Part shown: positions 37,408-46,922 of the stretch, in pieces
Layout of the letters: the number at the start of each line of letters is the position of its first letter
How positions within the stretch are numbered: position 1 is the stretch's first letter
From: an uncultured Pelagibacteraceae bacterium
GTDB taxonomy: Bacteria; Pseudomonadota; Alphaproteobacteria; Pelagibacterales; Pelagibacteraceae
Reading direction: 5' to 3'
Assembly (NCBI GenBank): GCA_902561155.1
Contig: CACEOY010000001.1
Span: 62,001-126,000, forward strand
DNA length: 64,000 nucleotides
Notes under the pieces: model-generated
Database searches by the model: none
What the model was told of the DNA's origin: nothing
What the model saw: only the letters and a program-made list of their open reading frames with translations
Position numbers and translations under genes: made by a program

Positions 37408-37450
37408 TCATTTAAATTTAAAAATTTTAATTTGGTGATATAAGTTATTT

Positions 37451-38482
37451 ATGACTAAAAATTGTATTAATGTTGTTGTTGCCGGAGCCACGGGTTACGT
37501 AGGATTAGATCTTGTTTATTTATTAACAAAGCATCCAAATATAAAAATTGTTAATTTATGTGCTAGAAAAAACATTGGAAAAAAAATTACAAGCTTTGAT
37601 AAAAGAATAAAGAAAAAACTTCCAAAAATTTCAAAAATTAATAATGTTAATTGGAGAAAAGTTGATCTTCTCTTTTTATCTTTACCTAATGGTGAGGCGC
37701 AAATATTAATTAATAAATTATATAATAAATATCAAAATTTAAAATTTATAGACTTATCAGCAGATTTTAGATTACAAAATGCAAATATATATAAAAATAT
37801 TTACAAAAAAAAACATAAAGCTAAAAATTTAATAAAAAAATCAATATATTCAATTGCTGAGCTCAAAAAGAAAAAAACCAACAATTATAGGATAATTTCA
37901 AATCCAGGTTGTTATCCAACATCAATACAAATTCCATTGGTGCCATTATTAAAGAAAAAAATTATTGAATTAAAAAATATAACAATCGATTCAAAATCTG
38001 GTTATTCTGGTGCTGGAAAAAATTATAAATCAAAATTTAACTTTAAAAATTTTTATATATCTACATATGCTTACGCAGTAAAGAATCACAGACATATTGC
38101 AGAAATTGATCAGGAACTTAAAAAAATATCAAAAAAAATAAAATTTACATTTAATCCTCATTTGATACCCAGTTTTAGAGGTATTCTTTCATCAATTTAT
38201 TTATATAAAAAAAGTAATATTTCATTAAATAAAATAGTAAATATTTTAAAAGCCTATTATAAGAATGATTTTTTCATAAAAATTTATAAACCAAACACAC
38301 AAATTGGTACTGGTAGTGTCATAGAAACAAATAATTGTGATATTTCTGTTTGTCAGACAAGACTAAAAAATAAAATTGTTATTTTTTCTTCTATAGATAA
38401 TTTAATCAAGGGCGCAGCTGGTCAAGCAATTCAAAATATGAATATCTTGTATAATTTTAGAGAAACTTCTGGTTTAAAATGA
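37451..38482 (+). CDS. argC: N-acetyl-gamma-glutamyl-phosphate reductase
   Basis: ArgC reduces N-acetylglutamyl phosphate in arginine synthesis. The 343-residue protein opens with a Rossmann motif (VVAGATGYVGLDLVYLL) and has LFLSLPNGEAQ, DLSADFRL, and the catalytic Cys in ISNPGCYPTSIQIPL. SGYSGAGKNYK and the HRHIAEIDQEL segment carry the conserved His. It is separated from rpsI by 43 bp and overlaps the lipoprotein gene by 4 bp. Confidence 0.95.
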   Translation: MTKNCINVVVAGATGYVGLDLVYLLTKHPNIKIVNLCARKNIGKKITSFDKRIKKKLPKISKINNVNWRKVDLLFLSLPNGEAQILINKLYNKYQNLKFIDLSADFRLQNANIYKNIYKKKHKAKNLIKKSIYSIAELKKKKTNNYRIISNPGCYPTSIQIPLVPLLKKKIIELKNITIDSKSGYSGAGKNYKSKFNFKNFYISTYAYAVKNHRHIAEIDQELKKISKKIKFTFNPHLIPSFRGILSSIYLYKKSNISLNKIVNILKAYYKNDFFIKIYKPNTQIGTGSVIETNNCDISVCQTRLKNKIVIFSSIDNLIKGAAGQAIQNMNILYNFRETSGLK

Positions 38483-38994
38483 GATTTTTAGTTATTACGT
38501 TTTTTGTTTTGTTATTTTCTTGTACAAAACCACAAACTATACTTATTTGTGGAGATCATAAATGCGTAAATAAAGCCGAAGCAGAACAACATTTTGAAGA
38601 AAATTTATCATTAGAGGTTCAAATTATTTCTAAAGATAAGCGACTGAGCTACAATTTAGTAGATCTAAATCTAGCAAATGATGAACGTAATATCAAAGTT
38701 ATTAAAAATAAAAATAATAAAGAAGTTAAAACACTTTCAAAAGAAGAAATTAAAGAAAAAAAAATAGAAATTAATAAAAAGCAAAAAAAATTAAAACATA
38801 AACCACAAATAGTTAAAAAAGAAGAAAATTTGAAGAAAAAAATTAAAATTAACACTACATCCTTTAATAATTCTACCGATACTTCTTCAGATATTTGTCT
38901 AAAGCTAGAAAAATGTGATATTGATTCAATAGCTAAATATTTATTAAAAAAGAGCAATGAAAAAGATTATCCTAATATTTCGTTAAGAGAATAA
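38479..38994 (+). CDS. Small lipoprotein of unknown function
   Basis: A 171-residue protein with a lipoprotein signal: hydrophobic residues 3-13 and lipobox LFSC with Cys15. Two short cysteine pairs, ICGDHKC just after the signal and ICLKLEKC near the C-terminus, flank a highly lysine-rich, probably disordered middle (residues about 75-130). The last part (DIDSIAKYLLKKSNEKDYPNI) looks folded. I do not recognise the family. It overlaps argC by 4 bp and lies 2 bp before hom, so it is made together with amino-acid biosynthetic genes, which says little about function. Confidence 0.75.
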   Translation: MRFLVITFFVLLFSCTKPQTILICGDHKCVNKAEAEQHFEENLSLEVQIISKDKRLSYNLVDLNLANDERNIKVIKNKNNKEVKTLSKEEIKEKKIEINKKQKKLKHKPQIVKKEENLKKKIKINTTSFNNSTDTSSDICLKLEKCDIDSIAKYLLKKSNEKDYPNISLRE

Positions 38995-38996
38995 TT

Positions 38997-40292
38997 ATGA
39001 AAAAAAAAAAATTATATAATATTGCTATTGTTGGACTTGGAAATATTGGATGTTATTTGTTTAAATTTCTAAATAAAAATAGAGATAATATATCTAACAA
39101 GAACAATTCAAGCTTTAAAATCCTATATGTTTCAGCAAAAAATAAAAATAAAAGACGAAATATTAAATTCAAAAAAAGCCAGTGGGTAAACAATTTTAAT
39201 TATATCTTAAAAAAGAAGGAAGTAGATATAATTGTTGAATTAATAGGTGGAGCAGAAGGTCCAGCAAAAAGATTAGTTTTTGGCGCCTTAAAAAATAAAA
39301 AGCACGTAGTAACAGCTAACAAAGCATTAATATCAAAATATGGTGACAAATTATCAATGATTGCTGAAAAAAATAAAGTAAATTTAGAATACGAAGCATC
39401 TGTGTGTGGGGGAGTCCCAATTATTAGATCAATTAAAGAAGGACTTATCGCAAACAAGATTAATCGTATTTATGGAATTTTAAATGGTACTTCTAATTAT
39501 GTTTTATCTTCAATGGAAATAAATAAAACCACTTTTAGAGAAACAATTAATAAAGCTATAAAACTTGGTTATGCGGAGTCAGATCCATCTTCTGACATCA
39601 ATGGTGCTGACGTCGCTTCAAAAGTTAAAATATTGTCATGTTTAAGTTTTAACTCTTTTATTAATAAAAAAATACATGTTGAAGGGATTAAGGATGTTGA
39701 TGATGAAGATATTACCAATGCAAATAAATTAGGTTATAAAATTAAACTTATGGGATTCTCTGAAATATTAGATAACAAAATTTTTCAAAGAGTACATCCT
39801 ACTTTGGTTAAAAAGTCTTCATATATTGCAGGCGTAAATGGAGTTTTAAACGCAGTGATTGTTGAGGGCAATCCCATAGGTAAAAATATTATACAAGGAG
39901 AAGGTGCTGGACCATCAGCAACAACATCAGCTTTAGTGTCTGACATTTCATCGATATTAAGAGGAAATATAAAATTTCCATTCGCTATATCTAATAAAAG
40001 AAGGAAAAATTATTCTAGCGGTAAAATACAAGATTTGTTTTTTTCATCTTACATTAGACTAAACGTAAAAGATAAATATGGTGTATTATCAGATGTGACT
40101 AAAATATTTTCTAACAACAAAGTGTCAATAAAAAGGGTTTTACAAAATCCATATAAAAATAAAAAAAAATCTTCAATAGTCATAATTACTCACAGATCAA
40201 AAGACAATGATATTCAAAAAACATTGAAAACTTTAGCCAAAAAGTCTTATATAATTCAAAAACCAAAATTATTAAGAATTGAAAATGGCTAA
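38997..40292 (+). CDS. hom: Homoserine dehydrogenase
   Basis: Hom reduces aspartate semialdehyde to homoserine for threonine and methionine. The NAD(P) fold (IAIVGLGNIGCYLFKFL) is followed by VVTANKALISKYG, LEYEASVCGGVPIIRSI, NGTSNYVLSSM and GYAESDPSSDINGADVASK, the dehydrogenase signature with the catalytic Lys/Asp. A C-terminal ACT domain (about residues 350-425; KYGVLSDVTKIFSNNKVSIK) suggests feedback control. Length 431. Confidence 0.96.
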   Translation: MKKKKLYNIAIVGLGNIGCYLFKFLNKNRDNISNKNNSSFKILYVSAKNKNKRRNIKFKKSQWVNNFNYILKKKEVDIIVELIGGAEGPAKRLVFGALKNKKHVVTANKALISKYGDKLSMIAEKNKVNLEYEASVCGGVPIIRSIKEGLIANKINRIYGILNGTSNYVLSSMEINKTTFRETINKAIKLGYAESDPSSDINGADVASKVKILSCLSFNSFINKKIHVEGIKDVDDEDITNANKLGYKIKLMGFSEILDNKIFQRVHPTLVKKSSYIAGVNGVLNAVIVEGNPIGKNIIQGEGAGPSATTSALVSDISSILRGNIKFPFAISNKRRKNYSSGKIQDLFFSSYIRLNVKDKYGVLSDVTKIFSNNKVSIKRVLQNPYKNKKKSSIVIITHRSKDNDIQKTLKTLAKKSYIIQKPKLLRIENG

Positions 40293-41239
40293 TGTCTATA
40301 GATAAAGATTATTTAAATAAATTTATAAGAACTACCGAAAAAGCTGCGATAGGTGCATTTCCATTTATAGGTAAAGGAAATAAAAATGCAGCTGATAAGG
40401 GCTCTGTCGACATGATGAGAAATGAACTTAATAGAATAAATATGAAAGGCGAGGTGGTTATTGGTGAAGGTGAAATGGATGAAGCACCAATGCTTTATAT
40501 CGGAGAAAAAGTTGGTACAAAAATTGGCTTAGAACTTGATATTGCTTTAGATCCTCTTGAAGGAACAAATTTTGTTGCTAATAATTTACCTAATGCATTT
40601 TCAATGTTAGCAGTTTGCGAAAAAGGAAATTTATTCTCAGCTCCAGACACTTATATGGAAAAGATAGCAGTTGGTCCAAATCTGCCTAAAGATCTATTAG
40701 ATTTAGACAATAGCGTAGAAAAAAATATTAAACTTTTATCTGAAGCAAAAAAAAAAAACTACGATAAGATCACAGCCTGCATCTTAAAAAGACCTAGGCA
40801 CGATAAAATTATTAAAAGCTTAGAAAATTTGAATATAAATATAAAATTTATATCTGATGGCGACGTATTAGGCGCAATATCTGTTGCTGATCCTAACACA
40901 AACATTGATATTTATCTGGGTACTGGTGGAGGTCCTGAAGGAGTTTTAGCAGCAGCTGCACTATCTTGTATGGGTGGTCAAATACAAACAAGACTAGTTT
41001 TGGACGATAAACAACTTCAAAGAATAAAAAAATTAGGCATTAAAGATGAGAAAAAAAAATATAATATAAATGACATGATAAAAGGGGACGTTATATTTTG
41101 TGCTTCAGCAATTACTAGAGGTGATATTGTAGACGGGATAAAAGATTTGGGGGATAAATATGAGGTATCTACATTTGCCCTACATAAAGATTTTAAAATC
41201 CATAAAAAAGTTAAAAATTTTCATTCAAAAAATGAGTGA
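40292..41239 (+). CDS. glpX: Class II fructose-1,6-bisphosphatase
   Basis: GlpX dephosphorylates fructose 1,6-bisphosphate in gluconeogenesis. The 315-residue protein has GNKNAADKGSVDMMRNEL, the metal-site motif VVIGEGEMDEAPMLYIGE, LDIALDPLEGTN, ACILKRPRHDKII and LGTGGGPEGVLAAAAL, all typical. It starts in the hom stop codon and overlaps recJ by 8 bp. Confidence 0.96.
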   Translation: MSIDKDYLNKFIRTTEKAAIGAFPFIGKGNKNAADKGSVDMMRNELNRINMKGEVVIGEGEMDEAPMLYIGEKVGTKIGLELDIALDPLEGTNFVANNLPNAFSMLAVCEKGNLFSAPDTYMEKIAVGPNLPKDLLDLDNSVEKNIKLLSEAKKKNYDKITACILKRPRHDKIIKSLENLNINIKFISDGDVLGAISVADPNTNIDIYLGTGGGPEGVLAAAALSCMGGQIQTRLVLDDKQLQRIKKLGIKDEKKKYNINDMIKGDVIFCASAITRGDIVDGIKDLGDKYEVSTFALHKDFKIHKKVKNFHSKNE

Positions 41240-43016
41240 ATTATCACTATCAGGAAAAAACTGGAAATATAAAATATTCGACTCATCTTATGTTGAATAT
41301 TTAAAGGAAAATTTTTTTTTAGATGAAATTACAGCAAAACTTCTATCAATAAGAAATATAAAAAAAGACTCTATTGAAACTTTTTTAGAACCATCAATAA
41401 AAAATCTCATACCAAACCCTAATAATTTAAAAGATATGGAAAAAACGACACTTAGGTTATTGAGGGCAATTAATAGAAATGAGAAGATTGGAATATTTGG
41501 TGATTATGATGTAGATGGAGCAAGTTCTACGGCTATAATTGGAAATTATTTTAAAATAATAAATCAAGATTTTGAAATATATATTCCAGATAGAAGGTTA
41601 GAAGGATTTGGTCCATCAATCAAAAGTTTTCAAAATTTAATTGAAAAAAAAGTAGATCTTATAATAACCGTAGATTGCGGAACCATGTCATTTGATGCAA
41701 TAGATTTTGCAAATAAAAACAAAGTTGATGTTATTGTGCTAGATCACCATCAGTCTGAAATAAATTTACCCAAAGCACACTCTATAATTAATCCCAATAG
41801 ATTTGATGATGACTCAAAACTAAATTATTTATGTGCTGCTGGTGTATGTTTTATGACTTTAATTTCAGTAAATTCTGCTTTAAGAAAACAAGGGTGGTTT
41901 TTAGAAAAAAAAATTAAGGAACCAAATTTACTTGACTTTTTAGACTTAGTTTCACTAGGCACCGTTTGTGATGTAGTTCCTTTAATTGGGTTAAATAGGG
42001 CTATTGTAAAACAAGGTCTTAAAGTAATTAATTCTAAAAAAAATTTAGGATTAAAAACACTGATTGATTTGTGTAAAATTGAAACAAAAGCCTCAACTTA
42101 CCATTTAGGTTATATAATTGGACCCAGGATAAATGCTGGCGGTAGAGTTGGTAAATGTTCTCATGGTGCAAATTTGTTGCTTAACAATAATCCAAAAGAA
42201 AGTTTTCAAATAGCTACTGAACTAGAACAATTTAATTTAGATAGAAAAAACCTTGAAAGAGATCTTCTTAATTTAGTTTTGAATTTAGTTAATGATGATA
42301 TTAATGATCCAGTATTAGTTTTATATGGAAATAACTGGCACGAAGGAGTAATTGGTATTATTGCCTCACGTATTAAAGAAAAGTTTAATAAACCTACTAT
42401 AATAATTTCTTTAAAAGATGATATTGGTAAAGGATCTGCTAGATCGGTTTTAGGTTTTGATATTGGAGCGGTTATTTTGGCCGCAATACAAAATAAAATT
42501 TTAATCAAAGGAGGTGGACACAAAATGGCAGGAGGATTTTCAATTGAGGAAAATAAAATTCAAGAACTTAAAGAATTTATAATAAAAATGTTTAACAAAA
42601 AAAATGACAAAAATTCAGGAAAAAACGAAATTTATTTGGATAGTTTAATCTCTGCTTCAGCACTAAATTTAGATTTTTATAGAAGAGTTGAAAAATTATC
42701 ACCTTTTGGATCTGGAAATCCTGAGCCAAAATTTATTATAGAAAATGTAAAAGTTTTAAAATCACTAATTGTTGGTAAAAATCATGTTAAGTCGATTCTA
42801 TTATCAAAAGATGGTTCAACAATCACAACTATCGCTTTTAATTCTTATGATACGGATCTTGGCCAATTTTTGCTTAATAATAAGAAAAATACCTTCAACA
42901 TCGTAGGAAAACTGAGTTTGAATGAATGGAAGGGTGAAAAAAATGTAGAGTTTATTATCGATGATATTTCTGTTAATAAGACTTACAAAAACAAGGTCCC
43001 ATCGTCTATCGGTTAG
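41232..43016 (+). CDS. recJ: Single-strand exonuclease RecJ, 3' end overlapping tRNA-Glu
   Basis: RecJ degrades single-stranded DNA 5' to 3' in repair and recombination. DHH-family motifs are clear: IFGDYDVDGASSTAIIG, IITVDCGT, IVLDHHQSE, and the DHHA1 part GGGHKMAGGFSIEE, then an OB-like C-terminal domain with LSPFGSGNPEPKF. ATG 41232 is used (594 residues); an upstream in-frame extension from 41160 would run through glpX and has no family support. The last seven codons plus stop (42995-43016) are the first bases of tRNA-Glu, so the protein tail PSSIG is dictated by tRNA sequence. Confidence 0.95.
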   Translation: MSELSLSGKNWKYKIFDSSYVEYLKENFFLDEITAKLLSIRNIKKDSIETFLEPSIKNLIPNPNNLKDMEKTTLRLLRAINRNEKIGIFGDYDVDGASSTAIIGNYFKIINQDFEIYIPDRRLEGFGPSIKSFQNLIEKKVDLIITVDCGTMSFDAIDFANKNKVDVIVLDHHQSEINLPKAHSIINPNRFDDDSKLNYLCAAGVCFMTLISVNSALRKQGWFLEKKIKEPNLLDFLDLVSLGTVCDVVPLIGLNRAIVKQGLKVINSKKNLGLKTLIDLCKIETKASTYHLGYIIGPRINAGGRVGKCSHGANLLLNNNPKESFQIATELEQFNLDRKNLERDLLNLVLNLVNDDINDPVLVLYGNNWHEGVIGIIASRIKEKFNKPTIIISLKDDIGKGSARSVLGFDIGAVILAAIQNKILIKGGGHKMAGGFSIEENKIQELKEFIIKMFNKKNDKNSGKNEIYLDSLISASALNLDFYRRVEKLSPFGSGNPEPKFIIENVKVLKSLIVGKNHVKSILLSKDGSTITTIAFNSYDTDLGQFLLNNKKNTFNIVGKLSLNEWKGEKNVEFIIDDISVNKTYKNKVPSSIG

Positions 43017-43069
43017 GACACATGGTTTTCATCCATGAAAGAGGGGTTCGATTCCCCTTGGGACCGCCA
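42995..43069 (+). tRNA. tRNA-Glu (anticodon UUC)
   Basis: A complete 75-nt tRNA with encoded CCA. The acceptor stem pairs GGTCCCA (42995-43001) with TGGGACC, then G and CCA (43067-43069). The anticodon stem CATGG/CCATG encloses TTTTCAT with anticodon TTC at 43028-43030. T-arm GAGGGGTTCGATTCCCCTT is standard. The recJ reading frame ends within the D-arm at 43016. It also supplies the Glu-tRNA used in GatCAB-dependent charging. Confidence 0.97.
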
Positions 43070-43102
43070 TAATTTGAAAACTATTCATTGGTACTTAATG
43101 CT

Positions 43103-44542
43103 ATGTATAAAAAATTTGGACAATTTATTAATGGTAAGTGGCAAAGTTCATCTAGTAATGAAACTTATGAAGTTATAAATCCCGCAACAGAAGAAGTTTT
43201 AGGTAAAGCATCAAAAGCAAATAACAAAGATATACAATTGGCACTTAAATCTGCTGAAAAAGGTTTAGAGGTATGGAAAAACACTTCTCCATGGGAAAGA
43301 TCCAAAATTTTAAGAAAAATTTCAGATTTAATTAGAAAAAAAAAAGATATTTTATCTAAGTGGTTAACTTTAGAAGTTGGAAAACCAATTTCAGAAGCAC
43401 CTGGTGAAGTTGGAGGTGCTGCTGATATTTTCGAATGGAATTCTGAAGAAACAAAAAGAATTTTTGGTGAAACTAATCAAAGTAGATTTTCAAACACTCG
43501 TATTCATGTATATTATCAACCTGTTGGGGTTGTAGCTGCCTTAGTTCCATGGAATTTTCCAATTGTTTTAGCTTCAAGAAAAATTTCAACTGCTCTTGCT
43601 GCAGGATGTTCTGTGATTGTCAAACCAGATATAATAACACCAGGAAGTGTCATGGAACTCGTTGATATTTGTAATGAGGCCGGTGTGCCTCCAGGTGTAG
43701 TAAATTTATTGTCTGGAGATCCAGCGCATATTTCTTCTGAGTTAATAAAATCAAACATTATAAAAAAAATATCTATCACTGGCTCAACGAGAGTCGGCAA
43801 ATTAATTTTAAAACAAGCAGCAGACAAAGTTCAAAGAGTTACAATGGAACTTAGTGGTCACTCTCCATTTATAGTGTTTGAAGATGTAGATTTAAATTCA
43901 GTCACTGATATGGCAATTTCTGCTAAATTTAGAAATAATGGCCAAGTTTGTATTTCTCCAAGTAGATTTTATATTCATGAAAACAAAAAAAATGATTTTA
44001 CAAATTTAATGATTGAAAAAACAAAAAAATTAAAAATTGGCAATGGCATGGATAAAAATATTTCACTAGGCCCCATGACTACAAAACAGCGATTAGATGG
44101 GATTGAAAAATTAGTGGAAAAAACAAAAAAAGAAGGCGCCAATGTATTGCTAGGTGGGAGAAGACCACAAGGATTTAATAAAGGTTTTTTTTATGAACCA
44201 ACAATATTTGATAACGTTGAAGACAACTTTACGATAATGAAAGAAGAGCCGTTTGGTCCACTCGTTCCTATTCTTACGTTTAAAAATTTTGACGAAGTTA
44301 TTAAAAGAGCAAATAATAACGATTTAGGTTTGTGTAGTTATATATATACAAATAATTTAGAAAAAGCCCATAAAGCCTCAGAGTTAATGGAAACAGGTTG
44401 TGTTGCTGTTAATACCCCTGTTGTAGCAGTCGCAGAAGCTCCTTTTGGAGGTATTAAACAGACTGGATACGGAAGAGAAGGTGGCTCTATGGCAATAAAG
44501 GATTACTTAAATATTAAATATACTCATCTTGGTATTAAATAA
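43103..44542 (+). CDS. NAD(P)-dependent aldehyde dehydrogenase (substrate unknown)
   Basis: A 479-residue ALDH-superfamily protein. The catalytic Cys is in FRNNGQVCISPSRF and the general-base Glu in MELSGHSPFIV; the cofactor site has VPWNFPIV and ITGSTRVGKLI. KEEPFGPLVPI and GGIKQTGYGREGG are the usual C-terminal motifs. The segment after the Rossmann Lys reads KPDIITPGS, not the common KPxExTP. It is closest in feel to succinate-semialdehyde-type dehydrogenases but no substrate is assigned. ATG 43103 is preferred over TTG 43088. It begins 33 bp after tRNA-Glu. Confidence 0.85.
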   Translation: MYKKFGQFINGKWQSSSSNETYEVINPATEEVLGKASKANNKDIQLALKSAEKGLEVWKNTSPWERSKILRKISDLIRKKKDILSKWLTLEVGKPISEAPGEVGGAADIFEWNSEETKRIFGETNQSRFSNTRIHVYYQPVGVVAALVPWNFPIVLASRKISTALAAGCSVIVKPDIITPGSVMELVDICNEAGVPPGVVNLLSGDPAHISSELIKSNIIKKISITGSTRVGKLILKQAADKVQRVTMELSGHSPFIVFEDVDLNSVTDMAISAKFRNNGQVCISPSRFYIHENKKNDFTNLMIEKTKKLKIGNGMDKNISLGPMTTKQRLDGIEKLVEKTKKEGANVLLGGRRPQGFNKGFFYEPTIFDNVEDNFTIMKEEPFGPLVPILTFKNFDEVIKRANNNDLGLCSYIYTNNLEKAHKASELMETGCVAVNTPVVAVAEAPFGGIKQTGYGREGGSMAIKDYLNIKYTHLGIK

Positions 44543-44547
44543 AAAGT

Positions 44548-44796
44548 ATGAGCTATTATGTATATATGCTCAAATCTACAAATAAAAAAAGTGTTACTTA
44601 TGTGGGCTATACAAAAAATTTACAAAATAGAATCAGGCTTCATAATATTGGAAAAGGAGCCAAATTTACTAGAGGTCGTAAATGGAAGTTAATATATAAA
44701 GAAAAATATAAGACAAAAAGTAAAGCAATTTCGAGAGAATATTATATAAAGAAGAGTAAGCTTACTAGAAATATGATTAAAAAATTATATAAATGA
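44548..44796 (+). CDS. GIY-YIG domain protein (UPF0213/YhbQ-like)
   Basis: An 82-residue, strongly basic protein consisting of a single GIY-YIG nuclease-like domain. The first strand YYVYMLKS and second VTYVGYTKNLQNRIRLHN carry the Tyr and Arg residues of the motif, and GAKFTRGRKWKLIYKEKY with REYYIKK matches small UPF0213-type proteins. Cellular role of these is unclear. It overlaps the following glycosyltransferase gene by 4 bp, which marks the start of the surface-glycan-like gene set. Confidence 0.85.
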   Translation: MSYYVYMLKSTNKKSVTYVGYTKNLQNRIRLHNIGKGAKFTRGRKWKLIYKEKYKTKSKAISREYYIKKSKLTRNMIKKLYK

Positions 44797-46922
44797 AAAT
44801 CTCAATTTTATTACCGTACAAAGAAAATTTTTCACCAAGTTATCCTGGTGCTGTTTCATTATTTGTTAAAGACACAGCTGCTTTAAGTAAATATAAAAAA
44901 AATTTAGTTGTGTATGGAAATACCAGTTATAAAAAAAAATTCCCTATAAAATATAGCAATATACCATTGTCAGACTTTAGATTTAAAAGCAAAAGTAGAC
45001 AATACGTTGAAAAATTTATATTAAACGAAAAAGAAAATCCATCTGATTTAATTGAAATTCATAATAGACCTAATTATTTATCTGAGATTGTTAATACCTT
45101 AGGTAAGAGAAATCTTGTTTTATATTTCCACAACGATCCGCTAACCATGTCAGGATCAAAATCGATAACAGAAAGAAAATATTTGTTAAAAATTTGTTAT
45201 AAAATAATTTTTAATAGCAATTGGTCAAAAAAAAGATTTTTAGAAGGTATGCAAAATAAGTTTGTTAATAGTGAGAAATTATTAGTAGTTTTTCAATCTG
45301 CTAAAAAAATTAATGTAAACCCAAAAAACAAAAACAAGGAAATAACATTCGTTGGAAAATTAAATAAATCTAAAGGATATGATATTTTTGGCAAGGCTGT
45401 TTTAAAGATATTAAGTAAATATCCAGATTGGAAAGTAAACGTTGCTGGTGATGAGCAAAGAGATAAAATAGAGTTTAATCATAAGAATTTAAGAAATTAT
45501 GGTTTCATTTCACACAAAAAAGTTATTGATATATATAAAAGAACCAGTATCGCAGTTGTTTGTTCAAGATGGGAGGAGCCATTTGGAAGGACCAGTTTAG
45601 AAGCTTCATCAGCTGGTTGTGCAGTAATTATAAGTAATAGAGGTGGTTTGCCTGAAACAATTACAAACGGACTAATTCTAAAAGAACTAAATATAAATAC
45701 ATTATATAAAAATATTGATTTTCTTATAAAAAATAAATCAAGAAGATATGAATTACAAAAAAAGTCAATTCGTAATTTTTATTTAACCCATAAATTTGTA
45801 TCTTCATTAATTGATAATTATCGTGATGAAAAATTTAAATACTTTAAATTATTTAATATAAAGAAAAATATTTCTTTAAGAATTCTTCATGTGACTAATT
45901 TTAATGAAAGACATGATGGTAGATTATTTTTTAATACAGGGAGAAGAATAAATAATGGTTTGATAAGACTTGGACATAGTATTTTGGAGTTTAGTGATAG
46001 AGATATTCAAAAATATTATAAAAGTTACAAAGATTTATCTGGTTCTAAAAATTTAAATAATAAATTAAAAAAAACTTGTTATAATTTTAAGCCTGATGCA
46101 ATTATATTTGGTCATGCAGACCTTGTTTCACCTGAAACTTTGGGTGAATTAAAAGATGATTATCCTAATCTTAGAATGTCTCAGTGGTTTCTCGATCCAT
46201 TAAACAAAAACGGACCAGACTTTCAAAGGAATAAAAGTCGTATTTTGGATAAATCAGACTTCATGGAAGCTAATTTTTTAACTACTTGTCCTGAAGTTTT
46301 AAACTTTTTATCAAGAAAAACGAGAAATTATTTTATTCCAAATCCCTCAGATAGTTCTTTTGAAACTTTAAAAAATTATAACAAAAATTGTAATATGGAT
46401 GTTTTTTTCGCGCTTAGTCACGGAGTGCATAGAGGTACATTAAAGTCTGGTAAATTTGATGATAGAGCTTTGTTTGTAAAAAAACTTATTGATAAAACAA
46501 AAAATGTAAAATTTGATGTTTATGGAATAGACAAAGTTCAACCTATTTGGGCTGATCATTACTTCAAAACTATATCGAATTCAAAAATGGGCTTAAATTT
46601 AAGTAGGGGAGCGCCAATAAAATATTATAGCAGTGACAGGATTACTCAAATAATTGGCAATGGGTTAGTAACATTAATAGATGAAAAAACTGGTTATCAG
46701 GATTTTTTTGAAAAAGACGAAATGGTATTTTACAAAAATTTAGATGATTTATCTGAAAAGATATCAAAAGTATCTCAAGACGAAAAACTAAGAAGAAAAA
46801 TAGGTAAAAAAGGAAGAAGTAAGTATTTAAAGTATTTTAATTCAACATTGGTGGCAGACTTTATATTAAATAAAACTTTCGATATTAAAAATAGAAATAA
46901 ATATCTATGGCATAATGAATGA
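44793..46922 (+). CDS. Two-domain glycosyltransferase (GT4 fused to CgeB/DUF3880-like)
   Basis: A 709-residue protein made of two GT-B-like parts. Residues about 1-340 resemble GT4 enzymes: ITFVGKLNKSKGYDIF and the nucleotide-sugar region VVCSRWEEPFGRTSLEASSAG, read in parts, with the E-x7-E pattern. Residues about 350-709 resemble CgeB-type transferases: LRILHVTNFNERHDGRLFFN, MSQWFLDPLNKNGPD and GLNLSRGAPIKYYSSDRITQ, with a second glycosyl_trans_1_2 region. No signal peptide or membrane segment, so cytosolic. Likely role is adding two sugars in making a surface polysaccharide or modifying a glycan; this is inference. Confidence 0.75.
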   Translation: MKISILLPYKENFSPSYPGAVSLFVKDTAALSKYKKNLVVYGNTSYKKKFPIKYSNIPLSDFRFKSKSRQYVEKFILNEKENPSDLIEIHNRPNYLSEIVNTLGKRNLVLYFHNDPLTMSGSKSITERKYLLKICYKIIFNSNWSKKRFLEGMQNKFVNSEKLLVVFQSAKKINVNPKNKNKEITFVGKLNKSKGYDIFGKAVLKILSKYPDWKVNVAGDEQRDKIEFNHKNLRNYGFISHKKVIDIYKRTSIAVVCSRWEEPFGRTSLEASSAGCAVIISNRGGLPETITNGLILKELNINTLYKNIDFLIKNKSRRYELQKKSIRNFYLTHKFVSSLIDNYRDEKFKYFKLFNIKKNISLRILHVTNFNERHDGRLFFNTGRRINNGLIRLGHSILEFSDRDIQKYYKSYKDLSGSKNLNNKLKKTCYNFKPDAIIFGHADLVSPETLGELKDDYPNLRMSQWFLDPLNKNGPDFQRNKSRILDKSDFMEANFLTTCPEVLNFLSRKTRNYFIPNPSDSSFETLKNYNKNCNMDVFFALSHGVHRGTLKSGKFDDRALFVKKLIDKTKNVKFDVYGIDKVQPIWADHYFKTISNSKMGLNLSRGAPIKYYSSDRITQIIGNGLVTLIDEKTGYQDFFEKDEMVFYKNLDDLSEKISKVSQDEKLRRKIGKKGRSKYLKYFNSTLVADFILNKTFDIKNRNKYLWHNE

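Noticed and set aside
41160-41231. N-terminal extension of recJ
   Set aside because: It lies wholly within glpX in another frame and has no family similarity; the ATG at 41232 gives the usual start.
42990-43070. tRNA-Glu as attachment site for the 44.5-52 kb island
   Set aside because: No second copy of the tRNA 3' end was found by eye between 50 and 52.5 kb, and three housekeeping-type genes separate it from the island.
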